DNA from: JBCCBV01 sp039033855
GTDB taxonomy: Bacteria; Planctomycetota; Phycisphaerae; Phycisphaerales; Phycisphaeraceae
Length of the DNA stretch: 64,000 nt
Direction: 5' to 3'
Assembly: GCA_039033855.1 (NCBI GenBank)
Contig: JBCCBV010000002.1
Coordinates: forward strand, 245,535 to 309,534
Made by a program: the position numbers and the translations under genes
Part shown: piece after piece, positions 42,307 through 52,900 of the stretch
How positions within the stretch are numbered: the stretch's first letter is position 1
How the letters are laid out: each line of letters begins with the position of its first letter
Notes under the pieces: model-generated
What the model saw: the letters and a program-made list of their open reading frames with translations, nothing else
The model's database searches: none
What the model was told of the DNA's origin: nothing

Positions 42307-44889
42307 TTAGCCCTGGTCGCGCTTGCGTTTGGGCGCAGGACCGGGTTTTTGATTGCCGCGTTTCTTGCCGCTGCGCTTCTTCTTGCCCCCGGCGGGCTTG
42401 CCTTCGTGCGCGACCTTGCCCCCCGGGCCGTCCGACGACGACGCGCCAGCGGACCGGTTGCCGGCGTTGCCCTTTTTCCCCGATTTGGACTTCTTGCCGC
42501 GAACCGGCTTCTTGGGCCCGTTTTGCTTGCCCGGCTTGGCGGGCTTGCCGCCTTTGTTCTTGTTTTTTTGCGATTGTCCGGACGCTTGGCCGTTGCGCGA
42601 GCCGCCGTCTGACTGGCCGCCGCTGCGCACCTTCTTGCCGCCAGGCCGGCCGACCACCGCCAGCTCCATCTCGCGCCCGGGCAGGTCGATGTTGGCGACG
42701 CGCACCGTAAAGCGGTCGCCCAGCGTGATCGCCATCCCGCTGCGCTCGGCCACCAGGGCGCCGGTGTTGCGGTTAAGCCGCCAACGGTCGCGCTCGCCCG
42801 GCAGGTCGGCCAACCGGACGAACCCGTCCACCAAAAAGCGGTCGAGCTGGACGAACAGGCCCTGGCCGCTCACGCCGGTCACCGTGCCGTCGAAGTCGTC
42901 GCCCAGGTGCTGGCTGAGCAGTTCGAGCAGCAGGAACTTGCGCAGCTCGCGCTCGGCGGCCTCGCTGGCACGTTCGGTCTGAGAGCAGTGCCGCCCGATC
43001 TGCACCAGCGTGTCTTCATCCGGCACGCGCGGGTCATCCGCCAACAGGTTGCGCAGCGTGTCCTTGCGCTTGCCGCCCTTTTTCTTGGGTGAAACCGTGG
43101 ACTCCGCGGCGATTGTCGCGTCGATCGCACGGTGCACCACCAGGTCGGCGTATCGGCGGATCGGGCTGGTGAAGTGCGTGTAATGCTCGCTGGCCAGGGC
43201 GAAGTGGCCCACCGGCGTCGGGGCATACTCGGCCTTGCTCAGCGTCTTGAGCACCGCCAGGTGCACCGCGTGCTGGGCCGGCTTGTCGCGCACGGCCTCG
43301 AGCAGCGACTGCAGCTCCTGCCGGTTCGGCCGGGCCGGGATGTTGAACCCCGCCACCCGGGCGAAGCTGCGCAGGTCGCCGAGGTTGTACGCGTCCGGGT
43401 CGGGGTGGACCCGGCGGATCATCGGGACCTCGAGCCCGTCGAACAGACGCGCCGCGGCCTCGTTCGCCTCGACCATGCACATCTCGATGAGCGTGTGCGT
43501 AAACGCGTCGTCCTCCGGCTGGGCGTCCACCACCCGGCCGCTGTCGTCGAACACCAGCTCCGCGTCGGGCAGGCCGAGCACGATCATCCCCTCGGCCATG
43601 CGCCGCTTGCGGATCGTCTTGGCCATCGCGTCGAGGTCCTCGAGCATCTGGCACACGGCCCGGGGATACTTGGGCTCATCTTTGCAATGCTTGCGGGCCT
43701 CGCGCAGGTCGCCGTCGATCACCGCCTGGGCTTCGAGATACGTGAACCGACGGGCCGAGTGGATCACCGACCGCGCAAACTTGGCCGACAGCACGTGGCC
43801 CTTGGCGTCGTAGTCAATCGACACGCTCTTGGCGAAGCGGCGCACGCCCGGCTGGAGCGAACACACCCCGTTCGAAAGCACCTCGGGCAGCATCGGCAGC
43901 ACCCGGCGGGGCAGGTACGTGCTGTTGCCACGCGCGTACGCCTCCTGGTCGAGCGCCGAACCCGGACGCACGAAGTGCGCCACGTCGGCGATGTGCACGC
44001 CCAGCCGCCAGACCGCGCCGTTTTCCGATTGCCCCGGCGCCAGGCGCTCGACCTCGATCGCGTCGTCGAAGTCGCGCGCGTCCGGCGGGTCGATCGTCAC
44101 GATCAGCCGCCCGGTGAAGTCCTGCCGGTCTTCGGGGATCGGGTCGTCTTCGCCGATCATCCGGCGGGACGCGTCGCGGGCGTCGTCGAGCACGTCTTGT
44201 TCAAACCGCTCGGCCAGCCCGTGGGCGCGGATCACGCCGGCCGTCTCCACGTCGGGCTCGCCCGGTTCGCCCAGCACTTCGAGGATGACGCCCTCAGCGT
44301 CGGTGTCGCCGCTGGGGTATTGGGTGAGCTCGACCACGACCTTGTCGCCGGGCTTGGCGTTCTTGGCGTGGGGGTCGCGGATGGCGATCGGGTCGGTCAT
44401 GGCCCGGCCGTCGGGCTGGACCCAGAACCGCCGGCCTTTGCGATGGAGCGTGCCCACCACCGGGCGGTCGGCGCGCTCGACCACTTCGACGATCTGCCCG
44501 ATGAACGACGGCGCATCGCCCCCGCCGCCGCGCTTGTCGTGCATGACCCGGGCGCGGACGCGGTCGCCGGACACCGCGTCGCCGCCCCGGCCGCCGGGCA
44601 CGAACAGGTCGCCGTGGCTGGTGACTTCGTCGGGGATCAAGAACCCGAACCCGCGCGGGTGCTTGCGGAACACGCCGGTCACATACTTGCCCGGCGGGGG
44701 CAGGCCGACGGTGTCGCCCGTGCCGAGCACCAGCTGTCCGTGCTCGAGCAGCCCGTCGGCGGCTTGCTTGAAGGTCTCGACCTGATCTTCGGGCACCTGC
44801 AAGTCGAGCGTGAGCTGGTCCAGCGTGCTGGGCTGGTACCGGCGGTCCTGCACGTGGCGGAGGATGCGGTGGGTATACCGGTCGGGCAT
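42307..44889 (-). CDS. rnr: Ribonuclease R
   Basis: An 860-residue 3'-5' exoribonuclease. Order of domains: N-terminal winged helix (about 1-65), cold-shock-type OB fold (TGVFRKHPRGFGFLIPDEV near 75), RNB catalytic domain with IDPPDARDFDDAIEVERL near 265 (metal-binding aspartates), and an S1 domain (FDGTVTGVSGQGLFVQLDRF near 665). A long Lys/Gly-rich tail (about 750-860) probably binds RNA or the ribosome. Start ATG 44889 opens with the family's usual MPDRYTHRILRHV. It processes structured RNAs and degrades mRNA. Confidence 0.95.
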   Translation of the reverse strand: MPDRYTHRILRHVQDRRYQPSTLDQLTLDLQVPEDQVETFKQAADGLLEHGQLVLGTGDTVGLPPPGKYVTGVFRKHPRGFGFLIPDEVTSHGDLFVPGGRGGDAVSGDRVRARVMHDKRGGGGDAPSFIGQIVEVVERADRPVVGTLHRKGRRFWVQPDGRAMTDPIAIRDPHAKNAKPGDKVVVELTQYPSGDTDAEGVILEVLGEPGEPDVETAGVIRAHGLAERFEQDVLDDARDASRRMIGEDDPIPEDRQDFTGRLIVTIDPPDARDFDDAIEVERLAPGQSENGAVWRLGVHIADVAHFVRPGSALDQEAYARGNSTYLPRRVLPMLPEVLSNGVCSLQPGVRRFAKSVSIDYDAKGHVLSAKFARSVIHSARRFTYLEAQAVIDGDLREARKHCKDEPKYPRAVCQMLEDLDAMAKTIRKRRMAEGMIVLGLPDAELVFDDSGRVVDAQPEDDAFTHTLIEMCMVEANEAAARLFDGLEVPMIRRVHPDPDAYNLGDLRSFARVAGFNIPARPNRQELQSLLEAVRDKPAQHAVHLAVLKTLSKAEYAPTPVGHFALASEHYTHFTSPIRRYADLVVHRAIDATIAAESTVSPKKKGGKRKDTLRNLLADDPRVPDEDTLVQIGRHCSQTERASEAAERELRKFLLLELLSQHLGDDFDGTVTGVSGQGLFVQLDRFLVDGFVRLADLPGERDRWRLNRNTGALVAERSGMAITLGDRFTVRVANIDLPGREMELAVVGRPGGKKVRSGGQSDGGSRNGQASGQSQKNKNKGGKPAKPGKQNGPKKPVRGKKSKSGKKGNAGNRSAGASSSDGPGGKVAHEGKPAGGKKKRSGKKRGNQKPGPAPKRKRDQG

Positions 44890-45054
44890 GGGGGCTCGCG
44901 GGCGGCGGGCGCTAACCCGGGCAAAGGGGGAACCCGGGCGCTTCCGTGGCGCGTTTGCCGCGCCCGGCCCGAGCGCGGCTAGTCTAGCGCAGACCCGCAC
45001 TTTCTGCGGCGCCCCCACCGCCGCACCCCGGAAGCCCGCCCCGGAACCCGCCCG

Positions 45055-45429
45055 ATGAACCCAGCCGCCCAAGCCCCCGCCACCACCCAGGCCGTCCTCG
45101 ACCAGGCCCGCGCCGTTGGCGCGTTGCTCGCCCGGCATGAGGTGACCCAAAAGCTCGACGCCGCCGCCACCACGCTCGAAGCCGATGTCGACGCCCGCCG
45201 AGCCGCCAACGACCTTGCCCGGCTCGCCGACGCCCTGTCGAAGAAAGAAGCCCAAGGCCAGCCCGCCTCCGCCGAGGATCGCGCGAAGCTGACCCAGGCC
45301 CAGGCCGCGGTGTCGCAGAGCATCCCGCTGCGCAATTTCCAGGTGGCCCAGATGGACTACATGGACCTGCTGCGGTCGATCGACCGCGCGATCACCGAGT
45401 CGGCGCCGCCCGCAAGCGCCACGCCCTGA
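45055..45429 (+). CDS. YlbF/YmcA family protein
   Basis: A 124-residue helical protein. VLDQARAVGALLARHEVTQKLDAAATTLEADVDARRAANDLARLADALSKK and the closing QAAVSQSIPLRNFQVAQMDYMDLLRSIDRAI follow the Com_YlbF pattern. In Bacillus these proteins help RNase Y and control competence and biofilm; the role here is unknown. The neighbour on the other side is the RNase R gene, divergent, which at least fits an RNA-decay setting. Confidence 0.78.
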   Translation: MNPAAQAPATTQAVLDQARAVGALLARHEVTQKLDAAATTLEADVDARRAANDLARLADALSKKEAQGQPASAEDRAKLTQAQAAVSQSIPLRNFQVAQMDYMDLLRSIDRAITESAPPASATP

Positions 45430-45496
45430 CCCGCGCGCAACGCGTCCACCGTCGCACCGGGCGGGCCGGGCGGCTGCGTGGACCAACAGGCTCGAT

Positions 45497-46681
45497 TTAC
45501 AGGTCTTCGGCGGTCAGCCCGAACGGGTTGCCCGCGGCCGAAAGCGACTGGCGCCACTGCGCGAACGCGGCCGGCAGCTGCCCCCAGTTGCCGAACTGGA
45601 TGGGGTTGAGCACCGCGTCGTTCTGCGGCCGGGCGTTGGCGGGGCCGCCGGCCTCGCGCCACCAGATCACCAGGCTTTCGTGGATGATCCGCAGCGTCGC
45701 CGCGTGGGCCACACGCGTCGCCTGGTCGAGTTGAACGTTGGCGTCGGCCAACTGACCGGCAATCACCTCGGCATGGCCGAACGCCGCTTTCGCAAGCTCA
45801 TTACGGATCGGCGCCACGTCTTGGCCCAGCTGCGCCAAAATGCTCAGCTGCACCCGCGACTGGCGGACCGCCTCGCGCGTGTCCAGATGCGAAAGGCTCG
45901 GGTTCGCCGCGTGCAAGGCCACACGCGCGCCCAGCGCCTCGGCCAGCGGGAGCATCGCCGGCGGCTGCTGCATCGGCGCCAGGGCCTGGAACAAGTGCTT
46001 GGCCGTTTCGGTCGAAGTTTCAACCGCGAGCCGGTCGAGAATGGCCTGCTCCATCGCCCGCCGTTGCCCGCCGAGCAAGCCCTCTTGCCGTGTCACCGCG
46101 TTGGAAACACCCTGGGCCGCCCAATAGCGGATGGCCGGGTTTTCGTGCGCCAGCTGCGCGGGGTCGATCAGAAACGCCACCGCTTCGGGGCTGGGGATCT
46201 CCGACAGCACGATCATCGCGTTGAGCTGGGTCGACAGGTCGTTGCCCGCGGCGGCCATATCGCGAACCTTGGGCAGCAGCGCCTGGCTGAACTCGCGCAT
46301 GAACGCCGGCGAGGCCGAGGGGCTTTCGAGCTCGCGCAGAATCGCGTCGCGGTCGCGCTGACGGAGGTCGGGGTCCAATAGCGACAGGCTGGGCGCCCGC
46401 TGATCGACAAACTCGTTGATCACCTGACGGTGCGCCGCGGTCATCGAGCTGGCCGTACGCACGTCCGGCGGGATCACCACCAGCTGCTGCGCCGACGCCG
46501 GCCCGGCGGCCAACCCCGCGGCCAGCCCCGCCGCCACAACGCAGGCCAGCCACGCCAACGGGCGCCGGACCGGCGACCATCGGGGGGCGCAGGAGCGCTC
46601 GCCGAGGCGGGTCTTTCGGCCGGTTCGAGCCGTAAGTCGGAGGGTGTCGGGAAGGCGGGCCACGTCGCGGGACGGTAACAA
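45497..46681 (-). CDS. Secreted helical-repeat protein, unknown function
   Basis: A 394-residue protein with a hydrophobic export segment near 40-62 (LAWLACVVAAGLAAGLAAGPASAQ). The mature part is almost all helices in pairs, for example DLSTQLNAMIVLSEIPSPEAVAFLIDPAQL and NPAIRYWAAQGVSNAVT, resembling HEAT repeats. No catalytic motif. The long N-terminus before the signal suggests that the real start may be internal. It faces the YlbF-like gene tail to tail and is divergent from the aminopeptidase gene. Confidence 0.75.
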   Translation of the reverse strand: MLPSRDVARLPDTLRLTARTGRKTRLGERSCAPRWSPVRRPLAWLACVVAAGLAAGLAAGPASAQQLVVIPPDVRTASSMTAAHRQVINEFVDQRAPSLSLLDPDLRQRDRDAILRELESPSASPAFMREFSQALLPKVRDMAAAGNDLSTQLNAMIVLSEIPSPEAVAFLIDPAQLAHENPAIRYWAAQGVSNAVTRQEGLLGGQRRAMEQAILDRLAVETSTETAKHLFQALAPMQQPPAMLPLAEALGARVALHAANPSLSHLDTREAVRQSRVQLSILAQLGQDVAPIRNELAKAAFGHAEVIAGQLADANVQLDQATRVAHAATLRIIHESLVIWWREAGGPANARPQNDAVLNPIQFGNWGQLPAAFAQWRQSLSAAGNPFGLTAEDL

Positions 46682-46793
46682 CGCCCTTGTAAAGGGTCAA
46701 TGATTCACGGGGGTTATCGGGGGCAGGCGCCGCCGAGACGCGCGACGCGCGGGCGCCGGGGCGGCCCCTTGCGCATCGCTATCCTCGCCCGCC

Positions 46794-48356
46794 ATGAGCG
46801 TGCCGCTTCCCCCCCTGCCAAACGACTTCGCCCAGATCGCCCCCGCCGACAACGCGGCCGGCGAGCCGTCCCCCGCCGCTTGGGCCGTGCCGGTGTGCTC
46901 CGACGCCCGGGACCAGGCCGTTGCGGGTCTGCCCGAACCGCTGGCCGACCTCGCCCGTCGGCTGGCCACGGCGCCCGAGTTCGACGCCAAGCCGGGTTCG
47001 GTCCTGCTTAGCCCGCCCGCCGACACCAACGACACCGCCGACGCCCCGCGCGTGATGCTCATCGGGCTGGGGCCCACCACCACGCTCGACGCCGCGTCGG
47101 TCCGCATCGCCGGCGCCGCGATGGGCCGTGCCGCGAACGAGGCCAAGCTCGCCGGGGTTCGACTGGCCGCCGGGCCCGAGGCGCTCGCGCAGCGCGTGGC
47201 CGACTGGCCCACGGCACTCGCCGAAGGCGCAGGCCTCGGCCGGTTCCGCTACGCCGCCTACGCCGGCGCCGGGCGCAACGCCGAACAACCCGACGCCGAC
47301 ACCGCGCCGCTGGTCCTTCAAGGCGAGGTCGCACAAACCCCCGCCATCGCCCAAGGCCTGGCCCGCGCCCAGGCCGTCAACACCGCCCGCTTCCTGGCCG
47401 CGTGCCCGCCCAACGCCGCCAACCCGCAAACGCTGGCCGACTGGGCCCAGCGCCACGCCGCGCCCGACGGCCTCAAGGTCCAAGTCCTCGACGAACACGA
47501 CCTGGCCAAGCACAATCTGCAAGGCCTGCTGTCGGTCGGCCGGGCCGGCTCGGCCCCGCCAAGGCTGGTCATTCTCGACTACCCCGGGCAAGACCCCGAA
47601 GCCGACCCCGTGTGCCTGGTGGGCAAGGGCGTGACCTTCGACACCGGCGGATACAGCCTCAAAACCCGCGACGGCATGGCCGGCATGAAGTACGACAAGT
47701 GCGGCGCCACCGCCGTGCTCGGCCTGATGCCCCACCTCAAACCACTCGGCGTGACCCGGCGCGTGATCGGCTTGGCCGCGCTCGCCGAAAACATGGTCGA
47801 CTCCGCCGCCTATCGCCCCGACGACATCCTCACCCTGTCCAACGGCGTGACCGTCGAAATCACCAACACCGACGCCGAGGGCCGGCTCTGCCTGGCCGAC
47901 GCGCTCGCCTACGCCTGCCAGACCTACACGCCCGCGGCCGTGGTCGACCTGGCCACGCTCACCGGCGGGGTGGTCGTCGCGCTCGGCCCGCACCACGCCG
48001 GCCTCTGGTGCAACAACGCCCAGTTGCGCGAACAACTCCGCAACGCCGCCGACACCTCGGGCGAAGCGCTCTGGGAACTCCCGCTGACCTCCGACCACCG
48101 GGCCATGATGTCCGGCCAGCACGCCGACCTGGTCAACAGCGCCCCGGGCCGGGCCTGCCACGCCACGCAGGGCGCGGCGTTCCTTTCGCACTTCGTCGGG
48201 CCCGGCGCCGCGACCGACTACCCCGCCAGCGTGCCCTGGGCCCACCTCGACATCGCCGGCACCGCCCACACCGACGCCAAGCCGCCGGTCTTCGAAAAAG
48301 GCCCCACCGGCTTCGGCGTGCGTCTGCTGATCGACTACCTGTTGCAAACCGCCTGA
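46794..48356 (+). CDS. pepA: Leucyl aminopeptidase (M17 family)
   Basis: A 520-residue cytoplasmic, probably hexameric metallo-aminopeptidase. The catalytic C-terminal domain shows VGKGVTFDTGGYSLKTRDGMAGMKYDKCGA near 277, which carries metal and catalytic Lys ligands, and the signature NTDAEGRLCLADAL near 356. The N-terminal 170 residues form the macro-like domain of the family. It removes N-terminal residues from peptides. In some bacteria PepA also binds DNA, which cannot be judged here. Confidence 0.94.
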   Translation: MSVPLPPLPNDFAQIAPADNAAGEPSPAAWAVPVCSDARDQAVAGLPEPLADLARRLATAPEFDAKPGSVLLSPPADTNDTADAPRVMLIGLGPTTTLDAASVRIAGAAMGRAANEAKLAGVRLAAGPEALAQRVADWPTALAEGAGLGRFRYAAYAGAGRNAEQPDADTAPLVLQGEVAQTPAIAQGLARAQAVNTARFLAACPPNAANPQTLADWAQRHAAPDGLKVQVLDEHDLAKHNLQGLLSVGRAGSAPPRLVILDYPGQDPEADPVCLVGKGVTFDTGGYSLKTRDGMAGMKYDKCGATAVLGLMPHLKPLGVTRRVIGLAALAENMVDSAAYRPDDILTLSNGVTVEITNTDAEGRLCLADALAYACQTYTPAAVVDLATLTGGVVVALGPHHAGLWCNNAQLREQLRNAADTSGEALWELPLTSDHRAMMSGQHADLVNSAPGRACHATQGAAFLSHFVGPGAATDYPASVPWAHLDIAGTAHTDAKPPVFEKGPTGFGVRLLIDYLLQTA

Positions 48357-48450
48357 ATCGGATCAAATTGGGCTAAATCGAGCCGAGTCGGGCCGTATCC
48401 GAGCGAATCCACCCCGGCCGGTCCGGCCGAAGACGTGTGAAACCCCGCTT

Positions 48451-48467
48451 GTCGTACACTGTACGAC
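48451..48467. promoter_or_regulatory. Candidate operator GTCGTACACTGTACGAC upstream of RND operon
   Basis: A perfect 8-bp inverted repeat around one central base, 75 bp before the start of the efflux gene pair. Short odd-length palindromes of this kind are typical binding sites for TetR- or MarR-type regulators. It also contains a TACACT that could serve as a -10 box. No regulator gene is adjacent. Confidence 0.5.
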
Positions 48468-48542
48468 CCCGCGGCACCGCCCCGTCCTGCTCCGCAAACC
48501 CACCCCGCCGAACCGAGCACACGGCCCCCCGCAAAGGCCCGC

Positions 48543-49967
48543 ATGGCCGACGCCCCCCGCACCCAACCCGCCGACGTGCCGTTGCCCAACCGGCCGCCCA
48601 AACCCACCCGCGTTGCGCTCGTGCTGCGCCTGGTCGTCGGCTTGGTCGTGCTCGGCCTGGCCGGCGTCGCCGTGGCCCGGTTGGTGATGACCAAGCCCAC
48701 CGCGTCGGTCAGCAACGACCCACTGGCCAACACGCCGCAGGTCGACGTGGTCGCCCCGCGCATCGTCCCCGTGCCCCGGCAGGTACGCGGCTACGGCGTG
48801 GCCGAGGCCGTGCTCAGCGCCGACGTCCCCGCACGCATCTCCGCCGTCGTAAGCAAGCTCGACCCGCCGGTGCAAGAGGGCCAGGCCGTGTCCCCGACCA
48901 CCGTGCTGGTGAAGCTCGACGACAAAGACTTCATCAACGAGCTCGCCCTGGCCGCGCAGGCCCTGATCGCGACCCAAGCCCGGATCGACGAGCTAACGGC
49001 CGAAGAATCCAACCTGCGTGAGCGCCTGGACATCGAGCAGGAAGACCTCGGCGTCGCCGAGCGCGAGCTGACCCGCATGCGCGAGTTCAACCAGAACCAG
49101 GCCGGCTCGCAGCAAGACCTCGACCAGGCCGAGCGCAACCTGCTGTCGGCCCGCCGGACCCGCTTGCAAACGCAAGAACAACTCGTCCGCGTCCCCGCCC
49201 GCCGGGCCGCGCTCGAGGCCGAGTTGCAGCGCGAAACCACGGCCCAAACCATCGCGCAAGACAACCTCGACCGCGCCGCCATCACCAGCCCCATCGCCGG
49301 CGTGCTGCAATCGCTCGACGTGGAAGAAGGCGAGAACGTCCAGGTGGGCGAGCGCGTGGCCCGGGTCGTGCAGCTGGGCCGCATCGAGGCGCCGATCCGC
49401 GTGCCGTCGAGCGCCCGGTCGCTGATCGAGCCGGGCGACGCCGTGGCGTTGCGCTCGACCGCCGACGGCCGGACGTGGGACGCCGTGGTCGACCGCGTGC
49501 TCCCGGAAGACGACCCCGACACGCGCACCTTTGTCGTGTACGCCGAACTCGACCAGACCCAGGCCATCGACCGTGGCGCGCCGCTGCTCACGCCCGGCAC
49601 ATTCCTCGAGGCCACCATCACCGCCGGCCGGGCCCAGCCCCAAGCCGTCGTGCCCAGGCGGTCGATCCAGATCGGCCAGGTGTTGCTGGTGAACACGCTC
49701 GACACTTCGCCCGACGTCGCCGACCGCCTGCCCGACGGCGCCGTGCTGGCCCAGGTGCGCGTCACCCCCGCCGAGGTCGCCTACCACTACACCGGCCCGC
49801 TGCCGACGTACGGCCTGCCCGGCGAGACTCAGTGGGCCGTGCTCGCCCGGCCGCTGCCCGCGTCCGACGGCCTGATCCTGAGCGCCTCGATCAAGGTGCT
49901 CGACGGCGCCACCGTCGTCGCACGTTCGCAAGACCCCGTCGACACCGAACCGCCCGACGGAGGCTGA
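48543..49967 (+). CDS. RND efflux periplasmic adaptor (HlyD/AcrA family)
   Basis: A 474-residue membrane-fusion protein. One membrane anchor near 23-42 (LRLVVGLVVLGLAGVAVARLV) is followed by a lipoyl half-motif and an alpha-hairpin (about 140-230, LTAEESNLRERLDIEQEDLGVAERELTRM... to VPARRAALEAELQRE). Then come the second lipoyl half (DRAAITSPIAGVLQSLDVEEGENVQVGERVARVV) and a beta-barrel. It links the inner-membrane pump to an outer-membrane channel, which is not in the window. Its stop lies 3 bp before the pump gene. Confidence 0.93.
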   Translation: MADAPRTQPADVPLPNRPPKPTRVALVLRLVVGLVVLGLAGVAVARLVMTKPTASVSNDPLANTPQVDVVAPRIVPVPRQVRGYGVAEAVLSADVPARISAVVSKLDPPVQEGQAVSPTTVLVKLDDKDFINELALAAQALIATQARIDELTAEESNLRERLDIEQEDLGVAERELTRMREFNQNQAGSQQDLDQAERNLLSARRTRLQTQEQLVRVPARRAALEAELQRETTAQTIAQDNLDRAAITSPIAGVLQSLDVEEGENVQVGERVARVVQLGRIEAPIRVPSSARSLIEPGDAVALRSTADGRTWDAVVDRVLPEDDPDTRTFVVYAELDQTQAIDRGAPLLTPGTFLEATITAGRAQPQAVVPRRSIQIGQVLLVNTLDTSPDVADRLPDGAVLAQVRVTPAEVAYHYTGPLPTYGLPGETQWAVLARPLPASDGLILSASIKVLDGATVVARSQDPVDTEPPDGG

Positions 49968-49970
49968 CCC

Positions 49971-52900
49971 ATGAGCCTGCCCGCCTGGGGCGTCCGCCGA
50001 CCGGTGCCCGTCAACCTGCTGATGATCGCCCTGCTGCTCGCGGGCGTGTTCGGCGCCACGACCCTGCGCAAAGAGTTCCTGCCGGAAACCGACCCCACCC
50101 AGGCGCTGGTGTCGATGCCCTACCCCGGCGCCACGCCGGCCCAGGTCGAAGAGTCGCTGGCGATCAAAATCGAAGACAAGCTCGTGACCCTCGACGAGGT
50201 CAAAGAGCTGCGCACCACCGTCAGCGAAGGCGGCGGCGGCATCACCGTCGAGTTCCGCGAAGGCGTCGACATCCAGCGCGCCCTCGACGAGGTCCAGCGC
50301 GAAATCGACGCCCTGCGCGACCTGCCCGGCGAGTCCGAACAGATCGAGGTCGAACTCTTCGAGCCCCGCCTGCCGGTCATCCGCGTGGCCGTGTTCGGGC
50401 CGTCGGGCGAAGAATCGCTCAAGCGCGCCATCCGCGCCGTGCGCGACGACCTCCGCAGCCTGCCCGGCATGGGCGAGATCACCATCGACGGCGTGCGCAA
50501 CTACGAGCTGCGCATCGACGTCGACCGCGGCAAAGCCCTCCAGCAGGGGCTCAGCCTGCCGGCCGTGTCCGACGCCGTGCGGCGCTGGCTATCCGAGGTG
50601 CCCGGCGGGACCGTCAAAACCGACCGCGGCAACTTCCGCCTCCGCGGCATGGGCCTCCAAGAACGCGCCCAGGCCATCGAAGACGTCCCGGTCAAGTCCG
50701 GGCCCAACGGCGCCACCGTGCTCCTGCGCGACATCGCCACCGTGTCCGACGGCTTCGTGGACGAGCGCATCCTCAACCGGTTCAACGGCCAGCCGTCGGC
50801 GGTGCTGACCGTGTTCAAGGTCGGCGACCAGGACGTGGTCAAGATCGCCGAGGCCGTACGCGGCTACGTGGCCGGCCGCAAAGGCGACCCGCCCGACGGC
50901 TTCGACGGCGCCGGCAGCCCGAGCGCCCGGGCCGGCTACGCCCTGGGCCAGACCAGCACCGCGCCCCTGCCGCCCGGCGCCACCATCGCCACCAGCACCG
51001 ACCTGGCCCGCTTCGTCGAAGGACGCCTGGACCTGCTCATCCGCAACGCCGCCGCCGGCCTGGTGCTGGTCTTCGCCATCCTCTTGCTTTTCTTGGACTG
51101 GCGGTCGGCCATGTGGGTCGGGGTGGGCCTGTCCACGGCGCTCGGCGGCACCCTGCTGCTCATGCAGGCGCTCGACATCACCCTCAACCTGCTGACCATG
51201 TTCGGGCTGATCGTCGTCATCGGGCTTCTGGTCGACGACGCCATCGTGGTCGCCGAAAACATCCGCTCCTGGCGCGACCGCGGCGAAACCCCCAGCCGCG
51301 CGGCGGCCCACGGCGCCGAACAAGTCTTCTGGCCGGTCTGCGCCACCGTCGCCACCAGCATCGTTGCCTTCCTGCCGCTGACCTTCATCCGGGGCGACAT
51401 CGGCGACCTGCTGGGCGCCCTGCCCCTGGTGGTGGCCTGTGCGCTCGCCATGTCGCTGATCGAGTCGGTCCTCATCCTGCCCAGCCACATCCGACACGCC
51501 CTCGACGCCGAGGCCAACGACACCGGCCCCATCGCCAAACGCCTGCTCCGATTCGAGCACTGGCGCGACCGCTGGGTGGTCCAGCGGATCAACCCCGGCT
51601 TTGGACGGCTGCTGGCCTGGTGTTTAGCCCGGCGGTACCTGGTGCTGACCGTGGCGCTGTCGGGGTTGATGGTCTCGGCCGGGCTCATCGCCGGCGGACG
51701 GCTGAACTTCACCTTCCTCTCCAACAACGACTCGGAAACCATCGTGGTCGAGGTGCGCACGCCCATCGGCTCGTCCATCGAAACCACCGACCAGGCCGTG
51801 CGCGAACTCGAACGCGTCGCCGCCGAGCAGGCCGAGGTGCTTTCGGTCGCCGCCGTCGTCGGCCAGCGCACCAACGTCGATACCGGCTCGAGCGAGTCCG
51901 CCACCACCCACGTCGGCCAGCTGTACATCGAGCTCCAGCCCGTCGAGAAGCGCGACCGCGACTCGCAGAGCGTCATCGACGCCATCCGCACCGCCGTGCA
52001 GCCCCACCTGCGCGAGGTCGAACGCCTGAGCTTCAGCGAGATCTCCGGCGGGCCGGGCGGCGCGGGCATCACCCTCCGGGTCCTGGGCACCGCCGAGGAC
52101 GCCCCCCGCATGGAGCAGGCCGTCGCCGAAATCAAAACCCTCCTCGCCGGGTTCGACGGCGTGTTCGACATCAGCGACGACCTGAGCAAAGGCCAGCTCG
52201 AAATCCAAATCACCCCCAGGCCGGCCGACGCGCTGGCCCTCGGCCTGGACGCGCAAGACGTCAAGCAGCAGATCCGCGCGGCGCTGTTCGGACTCGACGC
52301 CCACGTGTTCGCCGAATCCGAAGAAGACATCGACGTCCGCGTGCGCCTCGACGAGGCCACCCGGCAAGACCTGGCCGAGGTGCTGGCGATGTGGGTCGTG
52401 GCGCCCGACGGCCGGGCCGTGCCCCTGGCCGAAATCGCCGACATCCAGGAAGCCGCCAGCTATTCCACCCTCAGCCGGGTCGACCGCAAACGCTCGATCA
52501 CCGTCTCGGCCGACACCGAGGCCGGCCTGAGCCCCGAAAACGTCACCGCCGCGCTCGCCCCCAAGCTCGACGCGCTGCGGGCCCAGTTCCCCGAGCTCGA
52601 AATCGCCTACGCCGGCCGGCAAGAGAACGTCTCCGAAGCCTTCGCGTCGCTGCCCTACGGCTTCGCCGCCGCGATCATCCTGATCTACCTCCTGCTGGCC
52701 CTGCTGTTCGACAGCTTCCTCCAGCCGGTGATCGTGGTCAGCGTCATCCCCTTCGCCGTCATCGGCGTGGTCTGGGGGCACCTGGCGCTCGGCTACGACC
52801 TGACATTCCTGAGCCTGATCGGCTTTGTGGCGCTGTCGGGCATCGTGGTCAACGACTCGCTCATCCTGGTGCAGTTCTTCAACGAACGCCGGGCCCAGGG

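Noticed and set aside
44890..45486. Extension of RNase R to 45486
   Set aside because: It overlaps the YlbF-like gene antisense. The family's normal N-terminus starts at 44889.
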